Positions 1 through 10,298 of a stretch of 64,000 nucleotides of DNA are shown here, piece after piece (positions within the stretch are counted from its first letter, which is position 1; the number at the start of each line of letters is the position of its first letter). The DNA comes from an uncultured Clostridia bacterium (GTDB taxonomy: Bacteria > Bacillota > Clostridia > Christensenellales > UBA1242). Location: the NCBI GenBank assembly GCA_934777435.1, contig CAKVNK010000002.1, positions 310,001 through 374,000 on the forward strand, written 5' to 3'. Below the pieces are notes generated by a model that searched no databases, had not been told where the DNA came from, and saw nothing but the letters and a program-made list of their open reading frames with translations. A program made the position numbers and the translations under genes.

Positions 1-1136
<1,136 letters not shown>

Positions 1137-1283
1137 ACCTTCCTTTTGAGAAATGAATTCTTTAGGCAAAATTATATTTAGTGTTTGTATTCTATAAGTT
1201 CAGTTGAACGGCGGGCGCGAGCCTTGCTGAAATATGCAGTTGTCATTGTTCTAAACAACCAAAAGGTTGTGTTCAATGAACCA

Positions 1284-1404
1284 TGATGGTGATTATAGTT
1301 GAAAGGTTCCACTTGTTCCCATTCCGAACACAAAAGTTAAGCTTTCACGCGCTGAAAATATTTGGCTGGAGACGGCCCGAGAAGATAAGTCGTTGCCATC
1401 AACC
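1284..1404 (+). rRNA. 5S ribosomal RNA
   Basis: A 5S gene lies about 150 bases after the 23S end. The conserved loop B/C block CCATTCCGAACAC near 1320 and AGTTAAGC near 1335 are present, and the gene ends with GTCGTTGCCATCAACC. The terminal helix is formed by the ends at about 1284 and 1404; the exact ends may shift by a few bases. It is followed immediately by a strong intrinsic terminator, so 23S and 5S very likely share a transcript. Confidence 0.93.
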
Positions 1405-1410
1405 TGATGA

Positions 1411-1438
1411 GAACTCGCTTAATGCGGGTTCTTTTTTT
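1411..1438 (+). terminator. Terminator of the 23S-5S transcript
   Basis: Inverted repeat GAACTCGC / GCGGGTTC with a four-base loop, followed by seven T. It sits seven bases after the 5S gene, as expected for the end of an rRNA operon. Confidence 0.92.
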
Positions 1439-1572
1439 ATGTTTTGCCGTCGAACAGCCAAATTAATAAGGGTTCCCACCACAACTTGTTTGCGGAAGGG
1501 ATAAGGAACAATGGAGCAAAAATCGAACTTTGCAACTTGTTTGCAAATGATAAAAAGCGACAATTGTGACGC

Positions 1573-1610
1573 GGAGACGGTCCGAGAAGATAAGTCGTTG
1601 CCATCAACCT
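1573..1610 (+). pseudogene. Truncated second copy of the 5S 3' end
   Basis: These 38 bases repeat positions 1368-1405 of the real 5S gene with a single mismatch (T at 1581 for C at 1376). The 5' two thirds of a 5S gene are not recognisable upstream, so this is a 3' fragment and not a second functional gene. It is followed by its own hairpin terminator. An unequal exchange between tandem 5S genes, or retention of the fragment as part of a small RNA, would both fit. Confidence 0.85.
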
Positions 1611-1613
1611 TAT

Positions 1614-1650
1614 GTCGCAAATAGCCCTTGTGCTGTTTGCGATTTTTTTT
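1614..1650 (+). terminator. Terminator after the 5S fragment
   Basis: TCGCAAA and TTTGCGA pair around a 14-base loop and are followed by eight T. With the first terminator at 1411 this gives two consecutive stops after the rRNA transcript. Confidence 0.8.
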
Positions 1651-1846
1651 ATAAAAAAATTGCAATAACAGTCTGGCAGGGCTTTTGCGACATTATATGA
1701 GGGACAACAACAAGTGTTTTTCCCTCATTACTCCTTTTCCGAAAAAAATAGGATTATTATTGTGTTCTTTTTTTATGCTTTAAATTAAATATTTTACACT
1801 GTTAATATTATCAGAAATTATTGAACAACTGTTTTTTTATTTGCTA

Positions 1847-1874
1847 TTGACAAATTTCATTTTGCTGGTATAAT
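1847..1874 (+). promoter_or_regulatory. SigA-type promoter for the gene at 1902
   Basis: TTGACA at 1847 and TATAAT at 1869, both perfect consensus hexamers, with a 16-base spacer. Transcription should start about 20 bases before the ATG at 1902. Confidence 0.8.
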
Positions 1875-1901
1875 TGTGCTATAAAATAAAGGGAAATAAA
1901 T

Positions 1902-2492
1902 ATGAAAAATAATGATTTTATAAGTTTGTTTAAAGAATTAACAAGTTCTTATTTTGTTGTTGAAAACAGGTTTTATAAGTCCAACGGAGAACAACAAACA
2001 GCACAACAATATGTTGCAGGTTTGGATGCAAAACGTGCTTACACAGTGTTGCCTTATGACGATAATGGTAATGAATATGTTGCTGTTAATGATGCTGATT
2101 TTGATGAGCCATTTTGTTATTCTTGGTTGTATAGAAGAAAACAACGTTTAAATGATTCTGATTATATTTTCTTTAATATTAGAAATCCCAAAGATTTAAT
2201 GTTGCGAATTTTAAAATTTTTAAATACAAATGAAAAAAATATTGAAGTTGAAAGAATGTTTTATTTGAAACCTTCAACTAGTATTATTTTAAACCAAGAC
2301 AATAAATCTGTTAAAATTGCTGAAGTGAAAAAGAATAGAAAAACCATGTGGCCAAATGAATATATCCATTTCAATTATAGAAACATAGATATTAACATAG
2401 TGCCAATAACTGAAAAAGAATTTAAATTTCAAACAGATAAATATAATCAATGGGTAGAAGAGTCTATTGGAAGTGATTTAGAATTGCAATAA
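1902..2492 (+). CDS. Hypothetical protein, 196 aa
   Basis: I do not recognise this protein. It has no signal peptide or membrane segment, is rich in Asn, Asp, Lys and aromatic residues, and reads as a soluble cytoplasmic protein. An aromatic-rich stretch around residues 90-105 (PFCYSWLYRRKQR) is the most distinctive part. The start is supported by a consensus promoter about 30 bases upstream and an AAAGGG ribosome-binding site eight bases before the ATG. It stands alone between the rRNA terminators and its own terminator, so it is a single-gene transcript. The intact frame with its own promoter and terminator argues that it is real; its function is unknown. Confidence 0.75.
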   Translation: MKNNDFISLFKELTSSYFVVENRFYKSNGEQQTAQQYVAGLDAKRAYTVLPYDDNGNEYVAVNDADFDEPFCYSWLYRRKQRLNDSDYIFFNIRNPKDLMLRILKFLNTNEKNIEVERMFYLKPSTSIILNQDNKSVKIAEVKKNRKTMWPNEYIHFNYRNIDINIVPITEKEFKFQTDKYNQWVEESIGSDLELQ

Positions 2493-2518
2493 AAAATTGG
2501 GAATATTCCCAATTTTTT
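2493..2518 (+). terminator. Intrinsic terminator
   Basis: AAATTGGGA and TCCCAATTT form a hairpin with a tiny loop followed by a T run, starting just after the stop codon at 2492. It can also stop transcription arriving from the minus-strand operon at 2639-5300. Confidence 0.85.
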
Positions 2519-2638
2519 AATATGAATATTGCATCTATTTATAACTTTTTATTAATTAAAATTATTTATTTACATGAATGTTGGTTACCAGATTAATGTA
2601 AAGCAATATAAGCTTGTGTTTTATGTTTATTGTTGAGG

Positions 2639-3025
2639 TTACAGTATATTGATAAAACTTATGCCGGTGATTTCATTTAGACCTTCTAGGTTATAACTCA
2701 ATATGCAAGCATAAGTTATTGCATCTTCTTTGGAATTGTTGATAACGGAAGCACACAAATATTGTAAATAATCGGATACTGGTTGCATATCTTTGCGTGA
2801 AATGGATATTGCAAGGGTATCCATATTTTTTGTCCAATAATCATTTAAATTGAAAATTTTATCTTGTAAATCTTGGTTTGTTAGGTCTGTTGTTAACACC
2901 GTGTTGTAAATTTCTTTACTTTCCTTTTCCATATATTCAAAAGTCTTGCTTGTGTGTACTGTGTCCCAAACGCATAAAGCGGTTACAACCACAAGCAAAG
3001 TCAGCATATAAAACCATTGTTTCAT
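2639..3025 (-). CDS. DUF4363 family membrane-anchored protein
   Basis: A 128-residue protein with one N-terminal membrane segment (about residues 5-20) and an outer helical domain. It resembles the DUF4363 family, which is typically encoded next to YetF/DUF421 membrane proteins in Clostridia. Its start codon overlaps the stop of the DUF421 gene by four bases, so the two are translationally coupled and likely form one membrane complex. The biochemical role of the pair is not established. The family assignment rests on size, topology and this context more than on a strict motif. Confidence 0.72.
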   Translation of the reverse strand: MKQWFYMLTLLVVVTALCVWDTVHTSKTFEYMEKESKEIYNTVLTTDLTNQDLQDKIFNLNDYWTKNMDTLAISISRKDMQPVSDYLQYLCASVINNSKEDAITYACILSYNLEGLNEITGISFINIL

Positions 3026-3735
3026 AGTTGCACTTCCTGATTGATGTTTTGTATGGTTTGTGCTTGCTTGCCTTTGATTTGATAATAAACTTTGCCGTCA
3101 TCATCAAGTGTGAATACAAGCAAATTTTTGATTGTTAACTGCAATTTTTCCAGCATTTTATTGAGTTGTTTTTGATTAATTTGGCTAGATTTTATTTCAT
3201 CTTTTATGATTTTGCCGTCTGCAACAAGCACGTGTGGTATTTGTGCAGGTGGATTGTTTTTGCCAACATCTTCAGCAGTTGCTGGGGCGGAAGCACTTGT
3301 TGGAATTATGCTGATTTTACCGTTTGTTTCAACTATAGCATACAATACTTGCTCAAAACTATAATAGTTGCCTTGGCGTAAGGCTTCAAGCAAGTCGTCT
3401 ACGTTCATATTTAAGTCTTTAAGGGCTTGATACATGATGCCTTCTGGAGAAATAACCACAACAGGTTTGCCACTCATAAGCCTACGAATTGTCACGCTTT
3501 TGCGTGTTAAGAAGGTGATTGCATAGTGAATAAGCACAAGTATTGCCAAAGGCAAAATACCGTGCAATAACGGCACGTTTGTGTCACTCATAGGTATTGT
3601 AGCAAGGTCGGCAATTATCAGCGTTATAACGACTTCGTATGGTTGCATTTCGCCAATCTGACGTTTGCCCATAAGGCGTAAAAATATTAATACCACTGTG
3701 TAAATAATTAAAACTCTTAAAAAAACTGTTAGCAT
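3022..3735 (-). CDS. YetF-like DUF421 membrane protein
   Basis: A 237-residue protein of the YetF family. Three N-terminal membrane segments (roughly residues 5-22, 38-50 and 58-78) include the family signature LMGKRQIGEMQPYE at about 21-34. They are followed by a soluble domain with the characteristic GKPVVVISPEG motif near residue 90. Members sit in the cytoplasmic membrane and are often found near spore or germination genes; no enzymatic activity is firmly assigned. It overlaps the DUF4363 gene and lies downstream of the SpoVB-like gene on the same strand, so the three probably form one transcript. Confidence 0.9.
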   Translation of the reverse strand: MLTVFLRVLIIYTVVLIFLRLMGKRQIGEMQPYEVVITLIIADLATIPMSDTNVPLLHGILPLAILVLIHYAITFLTRKSVTIRRLMSGKPVVVISPEGIMYQALKDLNMNVDDLLEALRQGNYYSFEQVLYAIVETNGKISIIPTSASAPATAEDVGKNNPPAQIPHVLVADGKIIKDEIKSSQINQKQLNKMLEKLQLTIKNLLVFTLDDDGKVYYQIKGKQAQTIQNINQEVQL

Positions 3736-3788
3736 ACTTAAATTCTTGCCAACAGTATTGTTTTTAAACAGTTAATAATTCAATTTTG

Positions 3789-5300
3789 TTATGCTTTTGC
3801 TTTTTTGCGTGATTTAATAATTTCAAGCAATGATTTTATATCATAAACATTAAAGATACTGCAAACAATCAGCGTAGCAATCATACTTATGCCACCACCA
3901 ATAACGCAAGAGATAAATATTGGCATTATTTTAAGGCAAATGCTTCCAACAAAATGCCCAAGCAAACTTGATGGAATAATAATGGCAAGATATTTACCTA
4001 TAGTTTTAAACAGGCTGAATTTAAAGTTTGGCACGGCCTTTTTTATCATTTTCAAATTAAGCAGGCTGATTGTTGATAATGACAAGAAATGTGCCAAAAC
4101 CACTGAATTTATGCCTATAAGCCAGGTTGTGCCAAGCAATATTGCAAACAGCACAACAGAGCCTATAAGATAGTTTACAAATGATTTGACCTCTAAATTC
4201 AGGGCGTTTAAAATGCTACCTGTTAAATTACAAATTGTGATAGGCAACACGCACAACGCAGAGAGTTGAAGCATTGCACCTGACATTGTGTTGTTATATA
4301 GAATAATGCCAATCATATCTCCAACCGAAAGATAGAGCGGAATAAACAACATGCTTATGAATATTGAAACTTCTATTGTTTTGGTTATGTTTTGACAAAT
4401 CAAATCATGTTGATTTTTTGTTAACATACTGCTTATTGAAGGGATAAGCACCATACTTATGCTTCCAATAACAGCCATAGGGACATAGAGCATAGGGAAA
4501 GTCATACCCATTACCACGCCAAAACTTGAAATGGCTTCAGTTTTAGTGTAGCCAGAAAGGATAAGCATTGTTGGAATAATAAGTGTGGTTAAAGGCTGAA
4601 CAAGCGAATTTGCTAGCCTTACGCCAGTGATAGGCAGGGCACTTTTGAATATGTTGCGATATTCACCTTTGCCAAAACACAATTTGCCACGTTTAAGATA
4701 AACAAAAATTGTGATAAGGGCAGAGATAAGGCAAGTGATGTTAAAAGCGATTGCAGAGTATTTTGATGCCACAAACATATCAGTTACGTTAAGAAGCATA
4801 ATAAATGTGAGAATAAAACGAATTATTTGCTCAATAAGTTCAGTTAAACCGCAGTGGAAATAGTCACTATGTCCCCACAAAGCACCACGAAAGATAGCAT
4901 AAACACTGCTGAAAATTATGCTTGGCACCATAATTATAAGCAATTCTACGGCACGGCTGTCGGTTAAAACAATGTTCCAAACACGTTTTAAACATAAAAC
5001 CAAAATCGAACTAGCAACAGCAACACCCAGTGCAATTATCAGACTTGAAGTCACCACTTTGTTACGTTTTTTAAGGTCGTTATACACTTCATATTTAGTT
5101 ACCATTTTGGCGGTTGTAAGAGGCAAACCGCTTGCTATCAGTGTCATAAATATGCCCATAACATTGCTTGCCATTTGAAATAAGCCTAAACCTTCTGCAC
5201 CCAATATGCGAGATAAAAATATGCGGAAGAAAAACCCCAAGGTTCTTGTTATAACTGAAAATATGGTGACAACTGCCACGGCTTTGAAAATTGATTTCAT
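3789..5300 (-). CDS. SpoVB-like lipid/polysaccharide flippase
   Basis: A 503-residue polytopic membrane protein of the MOP flippase superfamily (polysaccharide transporter/MVF branch), with about 14 predicted membrane helices. The N-terminus, with FSVITRTLGFFFRIFLSR and LGAEGLGLFQM, is typical of SpoVB and its relatives, which flip undecaprenyl-linked precursors and are needed for spore cortex synthesis in Bacillus. Length matches the family (about 500-530). It heads a minus-strand cluster with DUF421 and DUF4363 genes. Sporulation sigma genes elsewhere in the window make a SpoVB role plausible, but other SpoVB-family flippases act in vegetative cell-wall or capsule synthesis, so no gene symbol is given. 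Confidence 0.85.
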   Translation of the reverse strand: MKSIFKAVAVVTIFSVITRTLGFFFRIFLSRILGAEGLGLFQMASNVMGIFMTLIASGLPLTTAKMVTKYEVYNDLKKRNKVVTSSLIIALGVAVASSILVLCLKRVWNIVLTDSRAVELLIIMVPSIIFSSVYAIFRGALWGHSDYFHCGLTELIEQIIRFILTFIMLLNVTDMFVASKYSAIAFNITCLISALITIFVYLKRGKLCFGKGEYRNIFKSALPITGVRLANSLVQPLTTLIIPTMLILSGYTKTEAISSFGVVMGMTFPMLYVPMAVIGSISMVLIPSISSMLTKNQHDLICQNITKTIEVSIFISMLFIPLYLSVGDMIGIILYNNTMSGAMLQLSALCVLPITICNLTGSILNALNLEVKSFVNYLIGSVVLFAILLGTTWLIGINSVVLAHFLSLSTISLLNLKMIKKAVPNFKFSLFKTIGKYLAIIIPSSLLGHFVGSICLKIMPIFISCVIGGGISMIATLIVCSIFNVYDIKSLLEIIKSRKKAKA

Positions 5301-5572
5301 GGTATCCTTTTAAACAAACAATTTAGATTAATAAACCGCTTTTTTGTTGCTTGTGTTTTCATTTAATGCAAATTAATAACGCATTAACATTAAAGTAAAG
5401 GGCTAAAAAGTGTTTTGTTTATAATGTTTGTCCTAACTTAATATATAACTTTATTTAACCATGTATGCTTTTAATTAACTTAAAAGACAATATAAAAAAT
5501 AATATCAATGGTGAAATAAAAAAATATAATGCACAAGTGAGCATAAAAGAATAGACAAGAATATAATTTAAT

Positions 5573-5875
5573 ATGGAAGTAAAACAAGCACAAAATTTTT
5601 TTTATAGGATAAATCAAGAGGAAACAGAAAACACGCTTTGTAGAGTTTTAAACACGTGTAAACAGGGCATAACACGCAACAATACTAATCTTAGATATTA
5701 TGCTGGTGAGTGGGTGGAAGTTTACACTAATAATTTCAACGTCCATTATGTAAAACCGATAGAAACATTGGCTGGAATTGCATTAAAATACAACACAACT
5801 GTTGAAAAACTTATGGCAGATAACCATTTAAAAACTGACAAACTGTTTATTGGCCAGTGCCTTAAAATAAAATAG
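5573..5875 (+). CDS. Small LysM-domain protein, 100 aa
   Basis: The C-terminal half (about residues 57-99) is a LysM domain: VKPIETLAGIALKYNT, VEKLMADNHL and the closing LFIGQCLKIK fit the usual pattern. LysM binds N-acetylglucosamine polymers in peptidoglycan or spore cortex. No signal peptide or membrane segment is visible, and the N-terminal 55 residues match nothing I recognise. In spore formers, LysM proteins without a signal peptide can be spore coat or cortex proteins made in the mother cell; that role is an inference here. The ribosome-binding site is weak and the start somewhat uncertain. Confidence 0.8.
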   Translation: MEVKQAQNFFYRINQEETENTLCRVLNTCKQGITRNNTNLRYYAGEWVEVYTNNFNVHYVKPIETLAGIALKYNTTVEKLMADNHLKTDKLFIGQCLKIK

Positions 5876-5983
5876 ATGGGTTTGTTGCTAAAAACATTAA
5901 ACAAATGCATTTTTTGATTTATTGTGATTAATTAGGTTGGTTTGTTAAGTTCGTATGCTAGTAGTGTATTAGTTGGTTTGTTG

Positions 5984-6014
5984 AAAAAAGAGGCAGTTTT
6001 ACTGTCTCTTTTTT
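5984..6014. terminator. Bidirectional terminator
   Basis: AGAGGCAGT and ACTGTCTCT pair around a TTT loop, with an A run before and a T run after. It can end both the plus-strand LysM gene and the minus-strand surface protein gene. Confidence 0.85.
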
Positions 6015-6040
6015 GCACTTATTAACTAATAAATCAAAAT

Positions 6041-9000
6041 CTATTCTTGTTCTTGGCTTTCTTCTTGTCTTACGCTTGAAAGTTTTTTAACTGCTTGTTG
6101 CATATAATCGTTTGAATTTGTGTATTCAATTTCAAGTTCTATGTTACGTATACTTGAACCAATTTGAGATGAGTGTCTTTGATTCAATTTCATATCCTTT
6201 TCAAGTTTAGAAATTTCATTTGCTGGGGCACGTTTGATTTTAAGTTGACGCAATGTTGACAAATCTTTCTTGTATTGTTCTTCATATTGTGCACGTTCGG
6301 CTTGCAATGTTTCAAGTTGTTTGTTTAATTCACGCAAACGTTCTTCACGCATTGTTGTGGCTTTACGCATATAGATTTGTTGTGATTGTTTTGAGTTACG
6401 GTCGTAAGCATTTTTAGTTTTCTTAACACGTTTTTTGAATTTAACTTTACGCAATGTTACGCCGACAACTGCCAAGATAATTGCCAAACCTGTTAAGATT
6501 GTTGGAATAGCAATAATCCATGCTGTGTTATTTGATTTTGTTTTGTCATCAGTTTTTGTGTTATCATCTGTGTTGCTGTCGTTTGTTTTTGGTGTTGTAA
6601 GAAGCAATGCGTTGTCTGTTGACTTTGTGATAAAGTCTTTAGATTCAACTTCTTCAATGCTAATATCACCAATAAATGCGTCACCTTTTAAATCTGCTGT
6701 TGAGTTACCAAAGATGATTTGTAAAGTTGAAGTTGTTGCATCGGTTGGGTTGATATAGAATTTATAAGTTTTCCAACCATTTTCTGTTTCGGTTTCAGTG
6801 TTAAGTTTTTTGAAACTGCCTTCAAAGTTTTCAAGTGCTAAACCTAAACCAAATTCTTTGCTTGTGCTTTGCAAATGTTGTGTGTAAACTTTAACAGAAA
6901 CAACATAATATTTATTAGATTCAAAGCGATAACCAATGTTGGTTAAGTATGTTGTGCTGATATAGTCCTTTGCATGAATTGCAAGCACATTTTTATTTGT
7001 AAGGTTAACGAAGTTTTGATAGTTTTGTGATAAATTATCCAAAACATATTTAACATCTTCTTCATTTGTTAAATCAATGATACCGAAATCAACGTTTTCT
7101 TGTTCGTTTTCATTGAAGTGAAGTGGAGTAGAGTATCTGCCAGTTGATTCAGTTTCAAGCAAGTTTGATAAATCAACTTTTGCAATATGGCTAACACCAT
7201 AATTTACTGCTGTAATATCATTAAATTGAGTTTCTGTTGGTTGAGTGAGCATTACGCCACCTTCACGAAGGGCAAAGTCAAATGTTGCATCGTCAAGGTA
7301 GGCAAAGCCATAACCAGTGGTTTTCATTTCAACTTTAACGCCAACATTTAATGTGTGTATACCTGTGTAGATATAAAGGTCAACATTGTGCCAGTTGCCG
7401 TCAGTTGTAACATTTTTGATGCTTGAAAGCACAACTTCACGGTCATTGATATTTGCAACAAGGTAAATGTTAAGTGCAGAACGTTGTGTAAGCACATTAA
7501 GGCTGAATCTGTGATATGTTTTTGCATCTAATGCTTTATCAGTTGCACTTGCATAACTAAGTGTATCTGTTGTGCTGTTATACATCATAAGCACGTTGTT
7601 GCTTTCACTATCTTTGCCAGGATTTGTTGCAATACCTGTAAATGTGTTGTTGTTTACAAATTTTTCAAATTCTTCTGCTTTTGTGTTAACAATGCCATAA
7701 AGTTGAGAATTTGTGCCAGTTTTAACAGTCCAAGAATCAGCTGCAACTGGATATGTTTTTGTGTAATCTGTTGTTTTAACTGTGTTGAAGTTACCGTTTG
7801 TAATCATCAATGCTTTTGTGTCGCTATCTAAATCGATAACTTTGCTTGCTAAATTGATTTTTTGTGCAGTTGAACCAGTTGAAACTTCTTCAAAATGAGA
7901 ATAGTTTGCACTTGTAACGATTGCACCTGTAATGTAAACCTCGCCAGAAGCGTTTGCTGAACTATCACCAAAACTTACAACAAGTTTAAATGTGGTTGTT
8001 TTAAGTGGGTGAGAGTTAACATAAAATGAATATTTGCTAAAATCATTTGTTACAGATGATGATGTGTTGCTTGAAATTGTAAGTGTGTGGTCATTGTCTG
8101 TATCATATACATCGTTGCCGTCATCGTCTTTTGTTAAACCTGTTTGAACAAGCCTTAAACTAACTTTACCTGAAAGGTTTGTTGTTTTAACATTAAAGGT
8201 AACACGATAAACACGGTTTTGTTCAAATGTTAAGAAATCGTCAGCAGTTGTATATTGTGAATATGTGCTGGTTGAATTTGTAATTTTAATTGCTGTGTCA
8301 AAATAACCATCACTAACTTCAACAAGTTCACGTGTTGTGTTGCTGTTTGCAAACACGCTTGTTAAATTTGTTTTTGTAAATGCTTTTGTTTCAAGCAAAT
8401 TGTCGTTAGTTGGGGCAACATACTTGCTTGTTTTTGCAAATGTGGTTTGATAATCGTCTGATTGTTGAGATGTAAGTTCAACAACTCTAACACTGTCGAA
8501 CAATACTGTGCCATTGCCATCCAAGAAAAGTGCAAGTTTAAGTTTTTGGCTTGCCAAATCGTTAGTTTTTACAATGAACATAAAAGTTGTCCAAGTGTTT
8601 GCTTTACCAATATGTTCATAACTTGAATATGCATTGCTGTTTTCATCAACTAAATAAAGGCTTGCAAGACCATCAACTTTGTCAGTGTAAATATCCACTG
8701 CAACTTGATAATAACTATCTGCTTCCAATTTGAATTCGGTTGAAGTGTAGCCATACTTAACAGTGTAAGAACTTTCACCTTTTTTACTGCTAATCATAAG
8801 TGCATAATCGTCTTGCCCTGATGATGCTTTGGTGTAGCCTTGGTCTTCAATATTCACAACACCAGCAGTGATTTTTGGTTGGTCAGCACTTGTCGATTGT
8901 GGATTGTATGAAACTGATTTAAAGTTGCTGTTCACAAAAGTGTAAGAGTTAGGGCTTGATGGTGTGGAAGTGTTATCTGTCATACCGTCAGAGAAATTTG

Positions 9001-9130
9001 AGTTGTCCACACTTAAAGCGTAACTTGGTTTAAGTTTAAAACTGAACATTGTAAGGCTTGCTAAAACCGCTAAAATAAACACTGCAAGCACTGATAAAAA
9101 TTTTCTAAGCACATTGTTTTTTGATTTCAT
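6041..9130 (-). CDS. Large surface protein with CBM-like domains, TM and cytoplasmic coiled coil
   Basis: A 1029-residue exported protein. A signal peptide (residues 1 to about 39, cleavage probably after SYA) is followed by at least four repeats of a roughly 150-residue beta-sandwich resembling carbohydrate-binding modules, with phrases such as YYQVAVDIYTDK, YRVTFNVKT, YHRFSLNVLT and YYVVSVKVYT opening each. A Thr/Asp/Lys linker then leads to one membrane helix (about 869-893), a basic stop-transfer patch and a cytoplasmic tail of about 130 residues predicted to be coiled coil (about 918-1000). There is no LPXTG motif, so it is held by the membrane helix. The layout suggests a glycan-binding receptor or envelope-spanning scaffold; the ligand is unknown. 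It is transcribed alone. Confidence 0.85.
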   Translation of the reverse strand: MKSKNNVLRKFLSVLAVFILAVLASLTMFSFKLKPSYALSVDNSNFSDGMTDNTSTPSSPNSYTFVNSNFKSVSYNPQSTSADQPKITAGVVNIEDQGYTKASSGQDDYALMISSKKGESSYTVKYGYTSTEFKLEADSYYQVAVDIYTDKVDGLASLYLVDENSNAYSSYEHIGKANTWTTFMFIVKTNDLASQKLKLALFLDGNGTVLFDSVRVVELTSQQSDDYQTTFAKTSKYVAPTNDNLLETKAFTKTNLTSVFANSNTTRELVEVSDGYFDTAIKITNSTSTYSQYTTADDFLTFEQNRVYRVTFNVKTTNLSGKVSLRLVQTGLTKDDDGNDVYDTDNDHTLTISSNTSSSVTNDFSKYSFYVNSHPLKTTTFKLVVSFGDSSANASGEVYITGAIVTSANYSHFEEVSTGSTAQKINLASKVIDLDSDTKALMITNGNFNTVKTTDYTKTYPVAADSWTVKTGTNSQLYGIVNTKAEEFEKFVNNNTFTGIATNPGKDSESNNVLMMYNSTTDTLSYASATDKALDAKTYHRFSLNVLTQRSALNIYLVANINDREVVLSSIKNVTTDGNWHNVDLYIYTGIHTLNVGVKVEMKTTGYGFAYLDDATFDFALREGGVMLTQPTETQFNDITAVNYGVSHIAKVDLSNLLETESTGRYSTPLHFNENEQENVDFGIIDLTNEEDVKYVLDNLSQNYQNFVNLTNKNVLAIHAKDYISTTYLTNIGYRFESNKYYVVSVKVYTQHLQSTSKEFGLGLALENFEGSFKKLNTETETENGWKTYKFYINPTDATTSTLQIIFGNSTADLKGDAFIGDISIEEVESKDFITKSTDNALLLTTPKTNDSNTDDNTKTDDKTKSNNTAWIIAIPTILTGLAIILAVVGVTLRKVKFKKRVKKTKNAYDRNSKQSQQIYMRKATTMREERLRELNKQLETLQAERAQYEEQYKKDLSTLRQLKIKRAPANEISKLEKDMKLNQRHSSQIGSSIRNIELEIEYTNSNDYMQQAVKKLSSVRQEESQEQE

Positions 9131-9373
9131 TGTAACCTCTTTAAAGAATTATTGCTAAAAACAAACTTAATAAACATATAATTTGTTCACTTGACCAATT
9201 TTGATGATTGATAACTAACTTTGTTTTACACTTAAACAAAATTTTGTGTTTAAATCAATTCAAACTCTGGTCAATTTGGAAGAAACTAAATTTCAACCAT
9301 ATAGTCTTTTGTATTATAATACAAAGCACAAAAAAATGCAAATAAAAATCAGCATTTTGCAAACAATAAGACC

Positions 9374-9736
9374 ATGAAAAAACCAAAAAAAATCACCATA
9401 ATTTTGTTTGGTGCGTTGATAGGCGTTATCAATGGCTTTTTTGGTGGCGGTGGGGGCATGGTTGTTGTGCCAGTTTTAACAAAATTGTTTGGCTTAAATC
9501 AAAAGGAAGCACAGGCAACCGCCTTGTTTGTTATTCTGCCACTCAGCATTGCAAGTGCGATAATTTACTTTTGTTATAACTCTATTAATTTTGCCACTGG
9601 TTGGCCTGTTATGGTTGGTATTGTCGGTGGTGGTGTTTTGGGGGCAACACTGCTAAACAAACTTAATAATAAGGTTGTTAAAGGTATTTTTGTGATTTTT
9701 ATGCTGTTAGGTGGCGTAACGCTGTTGTTTAGATAA
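9374..9736 (+). CDS. TSUP (TauE/SafE) transporter, N-terminal half
   Basis: 120 residues with three to four membrane helices. It belongs to the TauE/SafE (DUF81, TSUP) family, which exports sulfite, sulfoacetate or related organic anions. The glycine-rich motif NGFFGGGGGMVVVPVL at residues 20-35 is the family signature. Full-length members have about 250 residues with two homologous halves; this gene carries only one. The other half is the next gene, 15 bases downstream, so the functional transporter is likely a heterodimer. The substrate cannot be told from sequence. Confidence 0.9.
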   Translation: MKKPKKITIILFGALIGVINGFFGGGGGMVVVPVLTKLFGLNQKEAQATALFVILPLSIASAIIYFCYNSINFATGWPVMVGIVGGGVLGATLLNKLNNKVVKGIFVIFMLLGGVTLLFR

Positions 9737-9751
9737 CTGGGGTGAAATTGT

Positions 9752-10195
9752 ATGATGGTTTGGAGTATAATTGCAGGTGTTATAGGTGGAATTGTGGCTG
9801 GTATGGGCATGGGCGGTGGCACATTAATCATACCAATATTGACAATATTTTTACGTTTTAGCCAAATTGACGCACAGGGCATTAATTTGATTGCTTTTTT
9901 GCCTATGTCTTTGGTTGCAATATTTATCCACGCAAAACACCATTTAATAGCCTTTAAACAGACATGGCTTTTGCCGGTTTTTGGCGTGTTGTTCAGTTTA
10001 GGTGGTGCTTGGCTTGCCAACAACATATCAAGCGGACTATTAAAAAAGTTTTTTGCGGTGTTTTTAATAGGGCTTGGCATATGGCAACTTGTGGAGTTAA
10101 TATTGCAAATTAAAAATGATAAAAAACAAAAAGTTGTGTCCAAGGCTGATATTGAACAACAAACAATGTTGGATAATTTTAAAGAAGATAATTAG
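9752..10195 (+). CDS. TSUP (TauE/SafE) transporter, second half
   Basis: 147 residues. The GGIVAGMGMGGGTLIIPIL motif at about 11-29 repeats the TSUP signature of the upstream gene, followed by three further membrane helices and a charged cytoplasmic tail. A GGGGTGA ribosome-binding site lies just before the ATG. It is co-transcribed with the partner gene and presumably completes the transporter. Separate half-size TSUP genes are known in Firmicutes, so the split need not be a frameshift. Confidence 0.9.
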   Translation: MMVWSIIAGVIGGIVAGMGMGGGTLIIPILTIFLRFSQIDAQGINLIAFLPMSLVAIFIHAKHHLIAFKQTWLLPVFGVLFSLGGAWLANNISSGLLKKFFAVFLIGLGIWQLVELILQIKNDKKQKVVSKADIEQQTMLDNFKEDN

Positions 10196-10298
10196 ATTAG
10201 GTGAAAATAATTAGATTGTTTGGCTTGTATTGAAACGGTTGAATAGGAAACAAAACAAAAATATTAGCAATTCAATTTGCTGCATTATTTAGTTTTTG

